Positions 36,170 through 44,380 of a stretch of DNA of 64,000 nucleotides are shown one piece after another. How positions within the stretch are numbered: the stretch's first letter is position 1; the number at the start of each line of letters is the position of its first letter. A model generated the notes under the pieces. The model did not search any database. It was given only the letters and a program-made list of their open reading frames with translations, and had not been told where the DNA came from. The stretch is from Microvirga sesbaniae. GTDB taxonomy: Bacteria; Pseudomonadota; Alphaproteobacteria; Rhizobiales; Beijerinckiaceae. A program made the translations under genes and the position numbers. The stretch covers positions 62,001-126,000 of the forward strand of contig NZ_JAMXFJ010000007.1 of NCBI RefSeq assembly GCF_025460805.1, read 5' to 3'.

Positions 36170-36379
36170 ATGATCATGGGCACCGTGAAATTCTACAACG
36201 ACATGAAGGGCTTCGGCTTCATCCAGCCCGACGACGGCAGCAAGGACGTGTTCGTCCACGCCACCGCGCTCGAGCGTGCCGGCATGCGCAACCTCGTCGA
36301 GGGCCAGAAGGTCTTCTTCGACACCGCCGAGGATCGCCGCAGCGGCAAGATCGCCGTCAACAACATTCAGAACGCCTGA
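36170..36379 (+). CDS. Cold-shock protein (CspA family)
   Basis: A 69-residue single cold-shock domain with RNP1 KGFGFIQP and RNP2 VFVHATAL. It is nearly identical to the product at 46158 (about 90 percent by eye), and leader and 3' hairpin are alike too, so the two loci are duplicates. The start follows GCGAAAGG. Expected role: RNA chaperone or antiterminator at low temperature or under stress. Confidence 0.95.
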   Translation: MIMGTVKFYNDMKGFGFIQPDDGSKDVFVHATALERAGMRNLVEGQKVFFDTAEDRRSGKIAVNNIQNA

Positions 36380-36412
36380 GGATGATCGGGCGCACATCAT
36401 AAGCGCCTCTCC

Positions 36413-36441
36413 GAAGCCGCTCCCGGGTGGGGCGGCTTTTT
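36413..36441 (+). terminator. Intrinsic terminator after csp (copy A)
   Basis: Stem AAGCCGCTCC with GGGGCGGCTT, followed by TTTTTC. The counterpart after the third csp is at 46413. Confidence 0.8.
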
Positions 36442-36486
36442 CTTTGCAGCCCTCCATCATTCGATGGTCCAACGCGTGAGGAAACG

Positions 36487-36687
36487 ATGTACACGTTTCG
36501 AAGACCCCCTCCTGCCAAGTCGGTCATGTTCATGGTGAACTATGACGATGGTCGCACGGCCTATCTGTGGATCGATGATCCAGCCAAGGCGAACGATACC
36601 TGGGCTATCGGCGTGATTGCCCAAGCCCAGCAGGAGCAAGGCTCCCTGCCGGAAGGTACCATCACCAGCATCAGACGTGTCCGATAG
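36487..36687 (+). CDS. Small hypothetical protein
   Basis: A 66-residue product with GAGGAAAC before the ATG. Segments SVMFMVNYDDGRTAYLWIDD and WAIGVIAQAQQEQG have good protein composition. No family recognised. It may be read from a promoter after the csp terminator and shares direction with the next gene. Confidence 0.6.
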   Translation: MYTFRRPPPAKSVMFMVNYDDGRTAYLWIDDPAKANDTWAIGVIAQAQQEQGSLPEGTITSIRRVR

Positions 36688-36723
36688 GTGGCGCCGGTTA
36701 GCTGACGGGACGAATTGAGATCG

Positions 36724-37101
36724 ATGAGTGGAATGAAGCAGAAAGATTTTAGCGAGCGGCTGAGCACCGCCAGAGACGCAAAGCAGGCCATGGCCGCCAA
36801 GTTTCGTCAGCGGCCCGGCTCTGATGACCCAGCGGTTGCAGAACGCCGTGCCGCCCGTGCCGCCGTGAGTGCCGCGCGGGATGTCCGTCTCGCCGAGCGG
36901 GAAGCCCAGCGCCACGCCGAGAACGCCCGGCGCGCGGCCGACGAGGCCCGCCTTGCCGCGGAGCGGGAGGCGCTTGCTGCCGAGCAAGCCGAGCAGGAGA
37001 AACGCGCAGCCGCCGAGAAGGCCGCGAACGAGGTCATGTTGGAGGCCGAGCGCAAGGCCGCCCGCGATGCCCGCTACGCGGCCCGCAAAGCTCGGAAGTA
37101 G
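36724..37101 (+). CDS. DUF6481 family protein
   Basis: A 125-residue, highly charged, Ala/Arg/Glu-rich protein predicted to be one long coiled coil (AARAAVSAARDVRLAEREAQ and onward). The N terminus KQKDFSERLSTARDAKQAMA with KFRQRPGSDDPA matches DUF6481, which I recall as often lying next to cold-shock genes. Probably nucleic-acid or ribosome associated; function not established. A TTG at 36715 is an alternative start. Confidence 0.8.
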   Translation: MSGMKQKDFSERLSTARDAKQAMAAKFRQRPGSDDPAVAERRAARAAVSAARDVRLAEREAQRHAENARRAADEARLAAEREALAAEQAEQEKRAAAEKAANEVMLEAERKAARDARYAARKARK

Positions 37102-37171
37102 CGACCCCTTTCAAGTCACATCCTGATGGTTGCGTCCGATCCAGTTCGCTCAGGAATGAGGAGATTGACCG

Positions 37172-37366
37172 ATGTCACACAAGTTCAAAGTCCGGCCACT
37201 GGCCCGGCTGAATCAGCCCGGGTCTTCTGACGCCCAGACGACCTCCGCGGCTGTTTACGAAGTCGTGCGGCTGATGCCGGCCGATCAGACGGGCGAGGTT
37301 TCGTACCGGATCAAAGCAGGTTCGATCGAAAGAGCCGTTCGCGAGAGCGAAATTCGCAGCACGTAG
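37172..37366 (+). CDS. MSHK-family small protein, paralogue 1
   Basis: A 64-residue basic protein opening MSHKFKVRPLARL and with the family core YEVVRLMPADQTGEVSYRIK, ending RAVRESEIRS. Paralogues in this window are at 39110 and 46524. GAGG precedes the ATG. The compact strand-rich pattern suggests a small SH3- or Tudor-like barrel; function unknown. Confidence 0.8.
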   Translation: MSHKFKVRPLARLNQPGSSDAQTTSAAVYEVVRLMPADQTGEVSYRIKAGSIERAVRESEIRST

Positions 37367-37445
37367 TGTCTCCTGAACTTATCGCCTATTGTCGAGCAGC
37401 CACATGCTGGGACGGCTCGAACGCAACGAGCAGAAAGGATATCCA

Positions 37446-37748
37446 TTGCAGGTCTTGGTACGCGACAACAATGTCGATCAGGCACTCAGGGTGCTCAAGA
37501 AGAAGATGCAGCGCGAAGGAATATTCCGCGAAATGAAAGCGCGGAAATCTTACGAGAAGCCCTCTGAGCGCAAAACGCGCGAGAAGGCGGAAGCTGTGCG
37601 GCGGAGTCGCAAACTGGCGCGCAAGCAGGCGATCCGGGAGGGGCTGATCGCTGCTCCCAAACCCAAACCCCGTTTTTCTGGACCGCGTCGACCTATGACT
37701 GCTCCCGGCGCCGGATCCCCTCCTCCGACGGCAGAGTCGAAGGTTTAG
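37446..37748 (+). CDS. rpsU: Ribosomal protein S21 (bS21), extended
   Basis: Small-subunit protein bS21, 100 residues. The first 60 ([40 protein letters not shown]) are textbook S21. Start is TTG at 37446 with AAAGGA upstream; the frame is open to 37389 but that part is not S21. The C-terminal Pro/Ala/Arg tail after about residue 70 is longer than in E. coli. Lying between cold-shock and MSHK genes, away from dnaG/rpoD, it is probably an extra copy for stress. Confidence 0.92.
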   Translation: MQVLVRDNNVDQALRVLKKKMQREGIFREMKARKSYEKPSERKTREKAEAVRRSRKLARKQAIREGLIAAPKPKPRFSGPRRPMTAPGAGSPPPTAESKV

Positions 37749-37853
37749 CCTGTTTTGAGGTAGAGGCTCGTCTCGAGCTCAGGCTCTGCAAGTGGCGCAC
37801 GGAGTCTCCTGTGCCACTTGGGATCCCATTCATCAGAGACGAACCTGGAGAAG

Positions 37854-37997
37854 TCAGCCGATCATCTCGATGATGTGGCGGATCTCCTCGCGTGAGAGGG
37901 CAGACGGTTGTGGTTTGGCGGCTTCCTTGATCCGCAGGGTGTCTTTCGATGGTTGCGGCTTGTGCTTGGGAAGCTGGGGTCGTGTTGAAGTCAACAT
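37854..37997 (-). CDS. Very small conserved-looking protein (47 aa)
   Basis: A 47-codon frame, starting MLTSTRPQLPKHKPQP and ending SREEIRHIIEMIG before TGA. AGGAA precedes the ATG by eight bases. The Pro/Lys-rich first half and the helical SREEIRHIIEMIG tail look like small proteins of related genera. It is antisense to its neighbours. Confidence 0.55.
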   Translation of the reverse strand: MLTSTRPQLPKHKPQPSKDTLRIKEAAKPQPSALSREEIRHIIEMIG

Positions 37998-38261
37998 GGA
38001 ATTCCTGTCGCTGATCGGATCATGTTCCGAGCAGCCTTTCGTGTTTGAGATTGTCGAATGCGAAGAAACGACCTGTCAGTCCGCTTGGGCAGACTCGAGT
38101 GTAGCAATCGATTGGAACGGAAAGCAGGCTCGGCGCTCGATCACAAGCAAGGGAGAGCAGGCCGTACATGGCGGTTGATTGGCTCAAGATGGACAACAAC
38201 TTGGTCTTTGGCAAGATCGAAACCATCGCGAGGGCGACAAGCTCCTTTACGGCGGTGTGCC

Positions 38262-38290
38262 TTGTATTCGCCGTAAGTCGGCACTAGATA
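38262..38290 (+). promoter_or_regulatory. Cold-shock promoter 3 (infA)
   Basis: TTGTAT, a 17-base spacer and TAGATA, with GGCCGG beginning 15 bases after the -10 box exactly as at the csp gene at 36170. Confidence 0.55.
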
Positions 38291-38296
38291 GACCCT

Positions 38297-38518
38297 ATCG
38301 ATTTTGGCCGGACATACAGTCCGTTCTGCCCTGGTACCCCGCCGGGCGCACGTTCAGGCACTCTTCCCAAACATCAACCAACCGAATGTGAGTTCGCGCT
38401 CTCGCACCCTCCGGTCACGTGTGCTTGCGCCAGCGAACGGCGGCATGACATTCCTGTCCGCCGCCTCGTAACGCCGACCTTCGGGGACGGCCTTTGGTTT
38501 ACAGAAAAGGATTATCGA
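38297..38518 (+). promoter_or_regulatory. Conserved cold-shock 5' leader (copy B, infA)
   Basis: About 222 nt. It shares TCGATTTTGGCCGGACATAC, GCCGGGCGCACGTTCAGGCA, ATCAACCAACCGA and GGTCACGTG with the csp leaders, then has its own GC-rich insert before the infA ribosome site (AAAAGGA). The shared part is over 100 bases. Confidence 0.65.
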
Positions 38519-38797
38519 ATGGCAAAAGAGGAACTGATCACCTTCGAGGGTGAAGTCGTGGAGATTTTGCCGGATGCCCGCTTTCGGGTGAAGCTTGAGA
38601 GCGGACACGAGATCGTCGCCTATACAGCCGGCAAGATGAAGAAGAACCGTATCAAGACGCTCGCCGGCGACCGTGTGACCGTCGAGATGTCGCCTTACGA
38701 TCTCGACAAGGGCCGGCTGATCTTTCGCCACAAGGATGCTGGAGCTGGCGCTCCCCGTCCGGGAGCTCCGCGCCGTCCGCAGTTCCGCCGCCGGTAA
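38519..38797 (+). CDS. infA: Translation initiation factor IF-1, extended
   Basis: An OB-fold initiation factor, 92 residues, that occupies the ribosomal A site during initiation. The first 72 are canonical: [59 protein letters not shown]. After FRHK a 20-residue Ala/Gly/Pro/Arg tail is added. It has a csp-type promoter and leader, so it is likely a cold- or stress-induced second IF-1. Confidence 0.95.
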   Translation: MAKEELITFEGEVVEILPDARFRVKLESGHEIVAYTAGKMKKNRIKTLAGDRVTVEMSPYDLDKGRLIFRHKDAGAGAPRPGAPRRPQFRRR

Positions 38798-38829
38798 GGT
38801 GTGCCACGGAGCTCCGAGGAACAATCACG

Positions 38830-39093
38830 ATGCTTGAAAAGACTTGGACTTTTGAGGCTGGCGACCGCGTACCCGACTGGCTCATGCGTCAAATCAATTG
38901 CGTGCTGTGGTTTGACCGCGACGCTGTCGTCGTCGAGAGCAACAGCGAGTACCTGATCTACCCGGCCACTTCTATGAGTGATGACGACACGATGGTTCTG
39001 GCTGAAATCATCGATCAGCAGTGCGACGCCGAGGTGGAGCATGTTCTGCCGATCCGAACCCATACGGCTCCCCGGTCGATGTCTCTCAATTGA
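38830..39093 (+). CDS. Small acidic hypothetical protein
   Basis: An 87-residue acidic product (LEKTWTFEAGDRVPDWLMRQ, DRDAVVVESNSEYLIYPATS). Domain not recognised. It follows infA by 32 bases in the same direction and may be in its transcript. Confidence 0.65.
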   Translation: MLEKTWTFEAGDRVPDWLMRQINCVLWFDRDAVVVESNSEYLIYPATSMSDDDTMVLAEIIDQQCDAEVEHVLPIRTHTAPRSMSLN

Positions 39094-39109
39094 TGTGCAG
39101 GAGGCTTTC

Positions 39110-39349
39110 ATGAGCCACAAGTATTCTGTTGGCCAGTTGGTTCATGCTGCTGGGACGCACTTTGCCGACCGCACCAGCGGCATCTATGAAGTCGTTCGTC
39201 TGATGCCCGAGAGCAATGGCGAATTCAGCTATAGAATCAAGAATACGGCGAGTGGGACCGAGCGCGCTGCAGGCGAGTCCCAGATTCGCCCCGCTGCTGG
39301 GGATCTGTCGCGCAGGCATCCGCAGCCGCGGACCGCTGATTCATTCTAA
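39110..39349 (+). CDS. MSHK-family small protein, paralogue 2
   Basis: A 79-residue product opening MSHKYSVGQLVHAAGTHFAD with the core SGIYEVVRLMPESNGEFSYR and ESQIRP. It carries an extra basic tail relative to its paralogues. AGGAGG precedes the ATG. It lies 16 bases after the acidic gene, within the likely infA transcript. Confidence 0.8.
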   Translation: MSHKYSVGQLVHAAGTHFADRTSGIYEVVRLMPESNGEFSYRIKNTASGTERAAGESQIRPAAGDLSRRHPQPRTADSF

Positions 39350-39360
39350 GGTCACCGACC

Positions 39361-40080
39361 GTGCCGCGTATCCGCTCAACTCTGTTCGATCTTCTGCTCG
39401 TCGTCTGGACAGGGCTGTTCGTGCCCGTCTTGGCGATCCTTTGGCTGTGCGGTTCCCCGGAGCTTGGTGTTCGGCTGGCGTCGCGGTTGTGGGCCCGCGG
39501 CATTCTCGTCAACTTGAGGTGGCTCGTTGGATTGACCTATACCGAGCAGGGTCAACACAACATCCCTGACGAACCCTGCCTGATCATCGCCAATCACCAA
39601 TCGACGTGGGAAACGCTGGCGTTCCTTGTCCTGTTCCCGGATGTGGCCATTGTCGCCAAGCAGGAACTGCTGACGATCCCTGTCTTCTCCTGGTTCCTGC
39701 GCAAATCACCAATGATCCTGATTGACCGGGAGAGCGGCTCGAAAGCAATCCGGAAGATGGTGGAGGAAAGCCAGGAGGCGCTGGCCCAGGGCCGTTCGGT
39801 GCTGATCTTCCCGGAGGGGACCCGAAGGCCAGCTTCCGAGCCCATCACGTTCAAGCGTGGGGTGGAGTTCCTCTATGCAAAGCTTGGGCGACCGGTCCTT
39901 CCCGTCGCACTGAACTCCGGCCATTTCTGGGGACCCGGCCGCTCGTATAAAAGAGCGGGGACAATCTCGGTCACTTATCTCGATCCGATTCCGCCTGGTC
40001 TTGCCGCCCGCGAATTCACGCGCCAGGCAGAGCAAGTTCTTGAGGCCGAGAGACGGTCCTCCTGGCCCCAGGCAGCTTGA
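39361..40080 (+). CDS. plsC: 1-acyl-sn-glycerol-3-phosphate acyltransferase (PlsC family)
   Basis: Membrane-associated acyltransferase, 239 residues, that makes phosphatidic acid. An N-terminal hydrophobic helix (FDLLLVVWTGLFVPVLAILW) is followed by the catalytic block NHQSTWE (H-x4-E form of HX4D), then IDRESGSKAIRKM and the glycerol-phosphate site FPEGTRRP. It starts at GTG, 11 bases after the MSHK gene. A stress-linked role in membrane lipid change is plausible from context. Confidence 0.9.
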   Translation: MPRIRSTLFDLLLVVWTGLFVPVLAILWLCGSPELGVRLASRLWARGILVNLRWLVGLTYTEQGQHNIPDEPCLIIANHQSTWETLAFLVLFPDVAIVAKQELLTIPVFSWFLRKSPMILIDRESGSKAIRKMVEESQEALAQGRSVLIFPEGTRRPASEPITFKRGVEFLYAKLGRPVLPVALNSGHFWGPGRSYKRAGTISVTYLDPIPPGLAAREFTRQAEQVLEAERRSSWPQAA

Positions 40081-40164
40081 TTCCGAAATCCGGCGATCCA
40101 CCGTCTCGCCGAATTCAGGATGTCACCCGCCGGGACAATCCGGCTGACTGAGCTGGCGCTGGCC

Positions 40165-40914
40165 TTATCGTTCAGTCACCAGCTCGACGACGGGCTCCAG
40201 GCTGGCATAGGGCAATGTGAACTTCTCGCCCCGGAACAGCATCGGCACGTCGGCCCCGCCTCCAATGCTGGAGGTCAGCTTGCCACGAACCGTGAAGGTC
40301 TCGCCGGCGGTCACCTGCCCCCAGGGCTCATCGATGTGATCCATGATGCCAAGCTCGTTCAGCTTCGCGTCCAAGGTCTGGTTCCGAGCATGTTGGGACA
40401 ACTCGTGGAGACCTCTGTCGAGGTCAGAGCGCATGGCGGCGTATGCAGGGTTGCGAACCTTATAGCGAAGCTCTGCGTCCTGGATGAAGCGCCAGACCGA
40501 CCCGATCACCATCTGCTGTTGCTTGGTGAGCGGCGTCTTGCCTGGCTTCACCGTTTTCTCCGGTTTCCGGGCCGTTTTTGCGTTGGCGGGAGCCTCCGCA
40601 GGCTGAACATTGGCGATCAATGCCCATTTGCCTGACCACATCACGGCCCGATAGTCGCCACGCGTCAGCCGATCGGTGAATTCCAGGATATCCTGGTCGA
40701 TGGGACGTTTGCCACCACTGGCCTCGAAGTATCGCAACCGCATCTCGTCCGGCAGGAGCAGGTAGAAGTTGTCGCTCTTCACGTCCACGTCGAAGATATC
40801 GGTGACCTTCACGACCTGATCGCGCGTGGCTGGCGCCTCGACGCCGTCGCCGGTCGGGAAGACCATGGTTCCCTTGGAAACGCGGATGTAGCCGCCAACC
40901 TGAATCTCCGACAT
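40165..40914 (-). CDS. Hypothetical protein with Lys/Pro-rich linker
   Basis: A 249-residue soluble protein I do not recognise. An N-terminal beta-rich part (IQVGGYIRVSKGTMVFPTGD, DVDVKSDNFYLLLPDEMRLR) and a C-terminal part (GQVTAGETFTVRGKLTSSIG) are joined by a Lys/Pro/Ala linker around residues 105-130. No signal peptide. It converges with plsC and is followed upstream by tmRNA on the same strand. Confidence 0.75.
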   Translation of the reverse strand: MSEIQVGGYIRVSKGTMVFPTGDGVEAPATRDQVVKVTDIFDVDVKSDNFYLLLPDEMRLRYFEASGGKRPIDQDILEFTDRLTRGDYRAVMWSGKWALIANVQPAEAPANAKTARKPEKTVKPGKTPLTKQQQMVIGSVWRFIQDAELRYKVRNPAYAAMRSDLDRGLHELSQHARNQTLDAKLNELGIMDHIDEPWGQVTAGETFTVRGKLTSSIGGGADVPMLFRGEKFTLPYASLEPVVELVTER

Positions 40915-40978
40915 CTGTTCTTCGTCTCTCTGTTATGGGGCTCAGCGGAGGCCGAGAAATCCAAGGGCTAGAAATGGG

Positions 40979-41003
40979 AACGGCACCCGAAGGTGCCGTT
41001 TCT
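40979..41003 (-). terminator. Terminator hairpin of the tmRNA gene
   Basis: Stem AACGGCACC and GGTGCCGTT with a TTCG-type tetraloop. The trailing T-run is weak. Confidence 0.6.
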
Positions 41004-41340
41004 GTTGCTAGGCTGTCCCGAGCCCCGGATGGTTACGCCGCGAGGCGCACTGCACCCATGTCAACGTTGTCGTTGGCATTTATGAATGTGCACTATCAAG
41101 GCCGTAGCTCAGCCTAATCGCAACCTAGCCTTTATTGCGCCCAGTCGAACCCATGTCGCCCCCATCACAAACACACCGGGGCAGCGGCCCGCCCTCAAGG
41201 AAGGCCAGTCGCCCAAAATCCGTCTTGCGGCACTTGGGCGGCCGGTGTGCTTGTGGTGGAGGCGGCGGGAATCGAACCCGCGTCCTAAACGCCTATTCCA
41301 CTCTGCCTCTACGATCATAGTCAGGCGAACCTGACATATC
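41000..41340 (-). ncRNA. ssrA: tmRNA, permuted two-piece form
   Basis: The stalled-ribosome rescue RNA. On the minus strand the acceptor piece comes first. It ends GGGTTCGATTCCCGCCGCCT and CCACCA, with the CCA at 41254-41256. After an intervening loop of about 90 bases the coding piece begins GGGGGCGACATGGGTTCGAC at about 41163. The tag frame is 41033-41077 and encodes ANDNVDMGAVRLAA before TAA. This order is the circularly permuted arrangement known from Alphaproteobacteria; the loop is normally removed. Outer limits are estimates. Confidence 0.9.
41033..41077 (-). CDS. tmRNA proteolysis tag ANDNVDMGAVRLAA
   Basis: Fifteen codons from GCC to TAA within the coding piece. The ending RLAA/LAA is the usual ClpXP-recognised end. 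Confidence 0.9.
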   Translation of the reverse strand, partial: ANDNVDMGAVRLAA

Positions 41341-41414
41341 CGATATAGGGGTTTGCCAACCTGATTGCTAGGCACAAGATCTACAATCGCGTCCGTCGAA
41401 GAAGCAAGGGATGC

Positions 41415-41645
41415 TTAGCGACGTCGTGGCTCTCTGCTCTTCACCCCAAACTCACGCCATGCGATGATGCTGGCCTGGACTGCCTCCCCGGTCGTCCCAT
41501 TCCGCCACTCCCCGTTCATGCGCTCACACGGGAATGGAAGGACGTATGTGCCGACGTGATCCTCTGCCAGACCCTGCACCGGCAGCCCACAGCCCGGATA
41601 CCCGTCGGTTGTGAAATCCTTTAAACGGGCAGTTCGCGCTACCAT
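41415..41645 (-). CDS. Small conserved hypothetical protein
   Basis: A 76-residue protein with three cysteines. VARTARLKDFTTDGYPGCGL and the end VQASIIAWREFGVKS, with the block LPFPCERMNGEWRN, look like a known-unknown small family. GGAG precedes the ATG at 41645. Function unknown. Confidence 0.6.
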   Translation of the reverse strand: MVARTARLKDFTTDGYPGCGLPVQGLAEDHVGTYVLPFPCERMNGEWRNGTTGEAVQASIIAWREFGVKSREPRRR

Positions 41646-41790
41646 GCACCCGCTCCGAGTATTCCGATGTACCAATAGATCGACGGGGCAACGCTACCGT
41701 AGAAGCACGATGATACCAATAATGCCTTGAGCTAAGATGGAGCAGCACTCAACGTTAACCGCCCTCTCGTTCCACGGGAGGGGCCGTTCC

Positions 41791-42363
41791 CTATGCAGCC
41801 GCTTCATCATCGGGCCCCTCCGGTTCTTCGGCCAGGCTCTTAGCCTTGTTGAGGTGAGGAGCTTTGGCCAAGCTCTGTTCGATCAACTTGCGAGCCTCGG
41901 TCTGGGTCAGCTGGCTGGATGCTGCCACCTCCCTGATCATGAAGTCCAGGGCACCTTCGAAGATCTGCTGCTCGCTGTAGGAAGCCTCCTGCTGCTCTGA
42001 GCCGCGGTTGAGATCCCGCAGAACTTCAGCAATAGCTGTCAATTGCCCAGTCCCGATACGCTCCTGAAGCTCGTTGGAGCGCCGGCTCCACACGCCGCGC
42101 TTGGCCATTGCCTTTCCGCTCAGGAGGTCGAGTGCCTGCTTCACCACCGCATGGTCGGAGAGTTTTCTCAGGCCGCTGCTCTTGGCTTTTGCCAGGGGAA
42201 CCCGAAGGGTGAGGCGATCCTTATCGAAGGTGATCACAAAGAGCTCGAGCTTGAACCCGGCAATCTCCTGCTCCTCAATCGCAGTGATCACACCCACACC
42301 ATGGGCCGGGTACACAACCGTTTCACCGATCTCGAAGGAAAGGGCATTGTTCTTCTTGGTCAT
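41791..42363 (-). CDS. carD: CarD family transcriptional regulator
   Basis: RNA-polymerase-binding regulator, 190 residues. The N-terminal Tudor-like RNAP-interaction domain is FEIGETVVYPAHGVGVITAI to about residue 60. A helical C-terminal domain follows (SNELQERIGTGQLTAIAEVL, SYSEQQIFEGALDFMIREVA). CarD stabilises open complexes at rRNA and stress promoters and is essential in some Alphaproteobacteria. GGAG precedes the ATG. Confidence 0.95.
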   Translation of the reverse strand: MTKKNNALSFEIGETVVYPAHGVGVITAIEEQEIAGFKLELFVITFDKDRLTLRVPLAKAKSSGLRKLSDHAVVKQALDLLSGKAMAKRGVWSRRSNELQERIGTGQLTAIAEVLRDLNRGSEQQEASYSEQQIFEGALDFMIREVAASSQLTQTEARKLIEQSLAKAPHLNKAKSLAEEPEGPDDEAAA

Positions 42364-42763
42364 TCAGACATGATCTCCGTTAGGCAGAGGCGAGGCTTCA
42401 GTCGACAGAGCCTGTGTCGTAGATGCCGGGCTCGCGACCGTCGCGTCAATGCACCCCAGGTTTGCAGAACTCGAAGCATCTTACGCGGTTCCCATGGAAC
42501 GGCTACGCTCCATTCGGTAGATCCAGCAGCGTCTGGATAGAGTGCGCGCCACACCCCGGAATCGGGCGGATCATCGGCTCTCGGTGATCCGAGGACATTG
42601 CGAACACCTCGGAAATGTCTGTTGTCCCCTTCGTCAGCAGACATCCGGCCTACTTCGCAAAATGTGCCAGGAAGAGACATTCCGGTTCTATGCACCAGTT
42701 TTGCAGAAGGCTGTTCATCGAACGCCCCGCTGTGAGATCAAGGTTCGCCCTACGACGTCCTGT
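42364..42763. other. Intergenic stretch, nothing recognised
   Basis: About 400 bases between carD and the DUF1772 remnant. Probable carD promoter region (a TTGACG lies at about 42450 on the minus strand). No gene supported. Confidence 0.4.
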
Positions 42764-43195
42764 TCAGACGAGCGACGCCCACAGGAACGCAATACAGGCT
42801 GCAAGGCCAACAACTGTTCGCATCGGGTGGAGCGAGCCCGACCGCTGTATCATGGTTCGGCCCTCGGGACCAGCCGCTGCCGGATCAGTCGCCATGAGCC
42901 AGTAGTTTGCAGGCATGATGGCCAAGTACATCAAAGGCCAGTTGGCTATCATGATGAGCGCGCCCAGCAGCCATGCGATGTGGCCGGTCGGCCACCAAGC
43001 CGCGAGACCGGGCAGGAGTCCTCCAACGGCCAACGGTGCCTGCATGGTCAGTCCACGCTTTTAGGAGTACTTTCACTCGGCGAGCAGGGATCGATCGTCA
43101 AGCCCGAGACGGGCCGGCTGCTCGGCCATGTCGATGGAGAGGGCCGCTCCCGAGAACACAGCGGCGACAACAAGTGCGGGCTGATCGGCGATCAT
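42764..43195 (-). pseudogene. DUF1772 (anthrone-oxygenase-like) membrane protein with two nonsense codons
   Basis: Reading from ATG at 43195, the frame gives MIADQPALVVAAVFSGAALS, then MAEQPARLGLDDRSLLAE, TGA, KYS, TAA, KRGLTMQAPLAVGG and on without shift to ALIMIANWPLMYLAIMPANY. Homologues read EWKxSYKRG at this place, so a Trp and a Tyr codon have each become stops (TGA at 43073-43075, TAA at 43061-43063). The remaining 93-residue downstream frame is intact. Length otherwise fits the family. Confidence 0.75.
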
Positions 43196-43266
43196 GGCAG
43201 GTTATCGTAGACAACACTCATCATTAGGCTTGCCATGCTTTCTTCGTCGAAGAAGTTGGGGCCCGC

Positions 43267-43491
43267 TCAGCAGCCAATGCAGATGCCCCTTGTAGCTCTT
43301 CTCAGCCGGGCATCCCTCGCACGCTCTGCGGCTTCGGCCTTTTTGCGGACAGCGGCAGCCATTGCCGCGCTTTCTTCTGAGTTATAGACTCTTTCGGTCG
43401 TTGCCTTCGACCCTTCCTTAGCTGCCTGCGCCTGAGCAACCTGAGGGGCAAGAGCAGGAACCAACATGAAAAGGGCCATCAGAACGCGCAT
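43267..43491 (-). CDS. Small exported Cys-ending protein
   Basis: A 74-residue protein: a signal peptide (MRVLMALFMLVPALAPQVAQA), then a charged helix (AAMAAAVRKKAEAAERARDA), ending GICIGC. GGAGG precedes the ATG. Small periplasmic proteins of this layout occur in Hyphomicrobiales; role unknown. Confidence 0.65.
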   Translation of the reverse strand: MRVLMALFMLVPALAPQVAQAQAAKEGSKATTERVYNSEESAAMAAAVRKKAEAAERARDARLRRATRGICIGC

Positions 43492-43772
43492 CGGTCGCCT
43501 CCGCAGAGAATTTGATTGTTGAAGCGTAGCACACGCCTGCCAAACAAGACTTGGTTATTGCGCCGCTAACCAGTCACTTAAGAGTGACCGCTGCTTTTGC
43601 GATTAAGGTCGAACGCTTTTTGCAAGCGGCCACCTAGGATTCTTTCACAGCAGTGGCCCTTTCAAAGCGCGAGTAGCCCACCATATAGAATAGATCAGCG
43701 GCTCCTCAGTCGACCGCTGTCCTTTTGGGCGCACTCCCGCACCTCGAAGTGCCGTAGGCTCTGGGGTGTGTT

Positions 43773-43994
43773 ATGAACAAATCATCGAGATCAAGTCAGC
43801 CCTATCAAGCTGTCATCGTAGACCCGTCGACCGGCCTCGCCACCATCGAAACCTTGGTTTGGGATAACGAAATGCAAGCTCGTGAGTGGGCGTGCAGTCT
43901 TGCCAACACGAGCCGCGTGCAACTCTGGCATAACGAGAGGATGATTGGCTCCTGCACGCCGCCTCTGGGTCCGACAAAGTCACCTTTGTCCTAA
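43773..43994 (+). CDS. Small hypothetical protein
   Basis: A 73-residue soluble product (YQAVIVDPSTGLATIETLVW, MQAREWACSLANTSRVQLWH). It reads like a single small alpha/beta unit. No family recognised. Confidence 0.55.
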   Translation: MNKSSRSSQPYQAVIVDPSTGLATIETLVWDNEMQAREWACSLANTSRVQLWHNERMIGSCTPPLGPTKSPLS

Positions 43995-44040
43995 TCTTGG
44001 CCGCCAGACCGCCCTTGAGATCGTTGCGCAAAGGACTGCC

Positions 44041-44241
44041 ATGCCTGTCGATATGCCTCCAACTCCCAAGAAGGCGCCAGAAACTCAGGAAACGTCAGCC
44101 GGCTGGCTTACAGGAACACTGAACTGGAGTGCCTTCGTTATAAGTCTTGGACTTTGCCTTTGGATGATCAACCACAGCGTTGGATCACCAGAGTACACCC
44201 ATGCCCCATTCAGTTCCGGCGCTGCGAGTGCCGAGGACTAG
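44041..44241 (+). CDS. Small single-helix membrane protein
   Basis: A 66-residue protein with a Pro-rich N terminus and one membrane helix (WSAFVISLGLCLWMINHSVG). AAAGGA precedes the ATG at 44041. Function unknown. Confidence 0.55.
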   Translation: MPVDMPPTPKKAPETQETSAGWLTGTLNWSAFVISLGLCLWMINHSVGSPEYTHAPFSSGAASAED

Positions 44242-44302
44242 ATCTCATCCAATGAGCTTCATGGTTTGCCTGGCCTCCAGAACCGTGACAGGTCGGGAAC
44301 CC

Positions 44303-44327
44303 GGAACTTTCCCAGCGCCAGTTTGTT
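44303..44327 (+). promoter_or_regulatory. Possible EcfG (general stress) promoter
   Basis: GGAAC at 44303-44307, then 16 bases and TGTT at 44324-44327, close to the GGAAC-N16/17-CGTT consensus. It lies about 55 bases before the HWE kinase start. Confidence 0.4.
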
Positions 44328-44380
44328 AACAGCAGTTGTTCAGCAGCCCGGTGAGGCCCCGGCTGATGCCAGGGGCTTCC

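Noticed and set aside
38168-38287. A 39-codon plus-strand frame (MAVDWLKMDNNLVFGKIE)
   Set aside because: Weak ribosome site, and its stop falls in the -10 box of the infA promoter; more likely chance.
40979-41003. GGAAC...CGTT with a 15-base spacer
   Set aside because: The spacer is too short and the bases belong to the tmRNA terminator stem.
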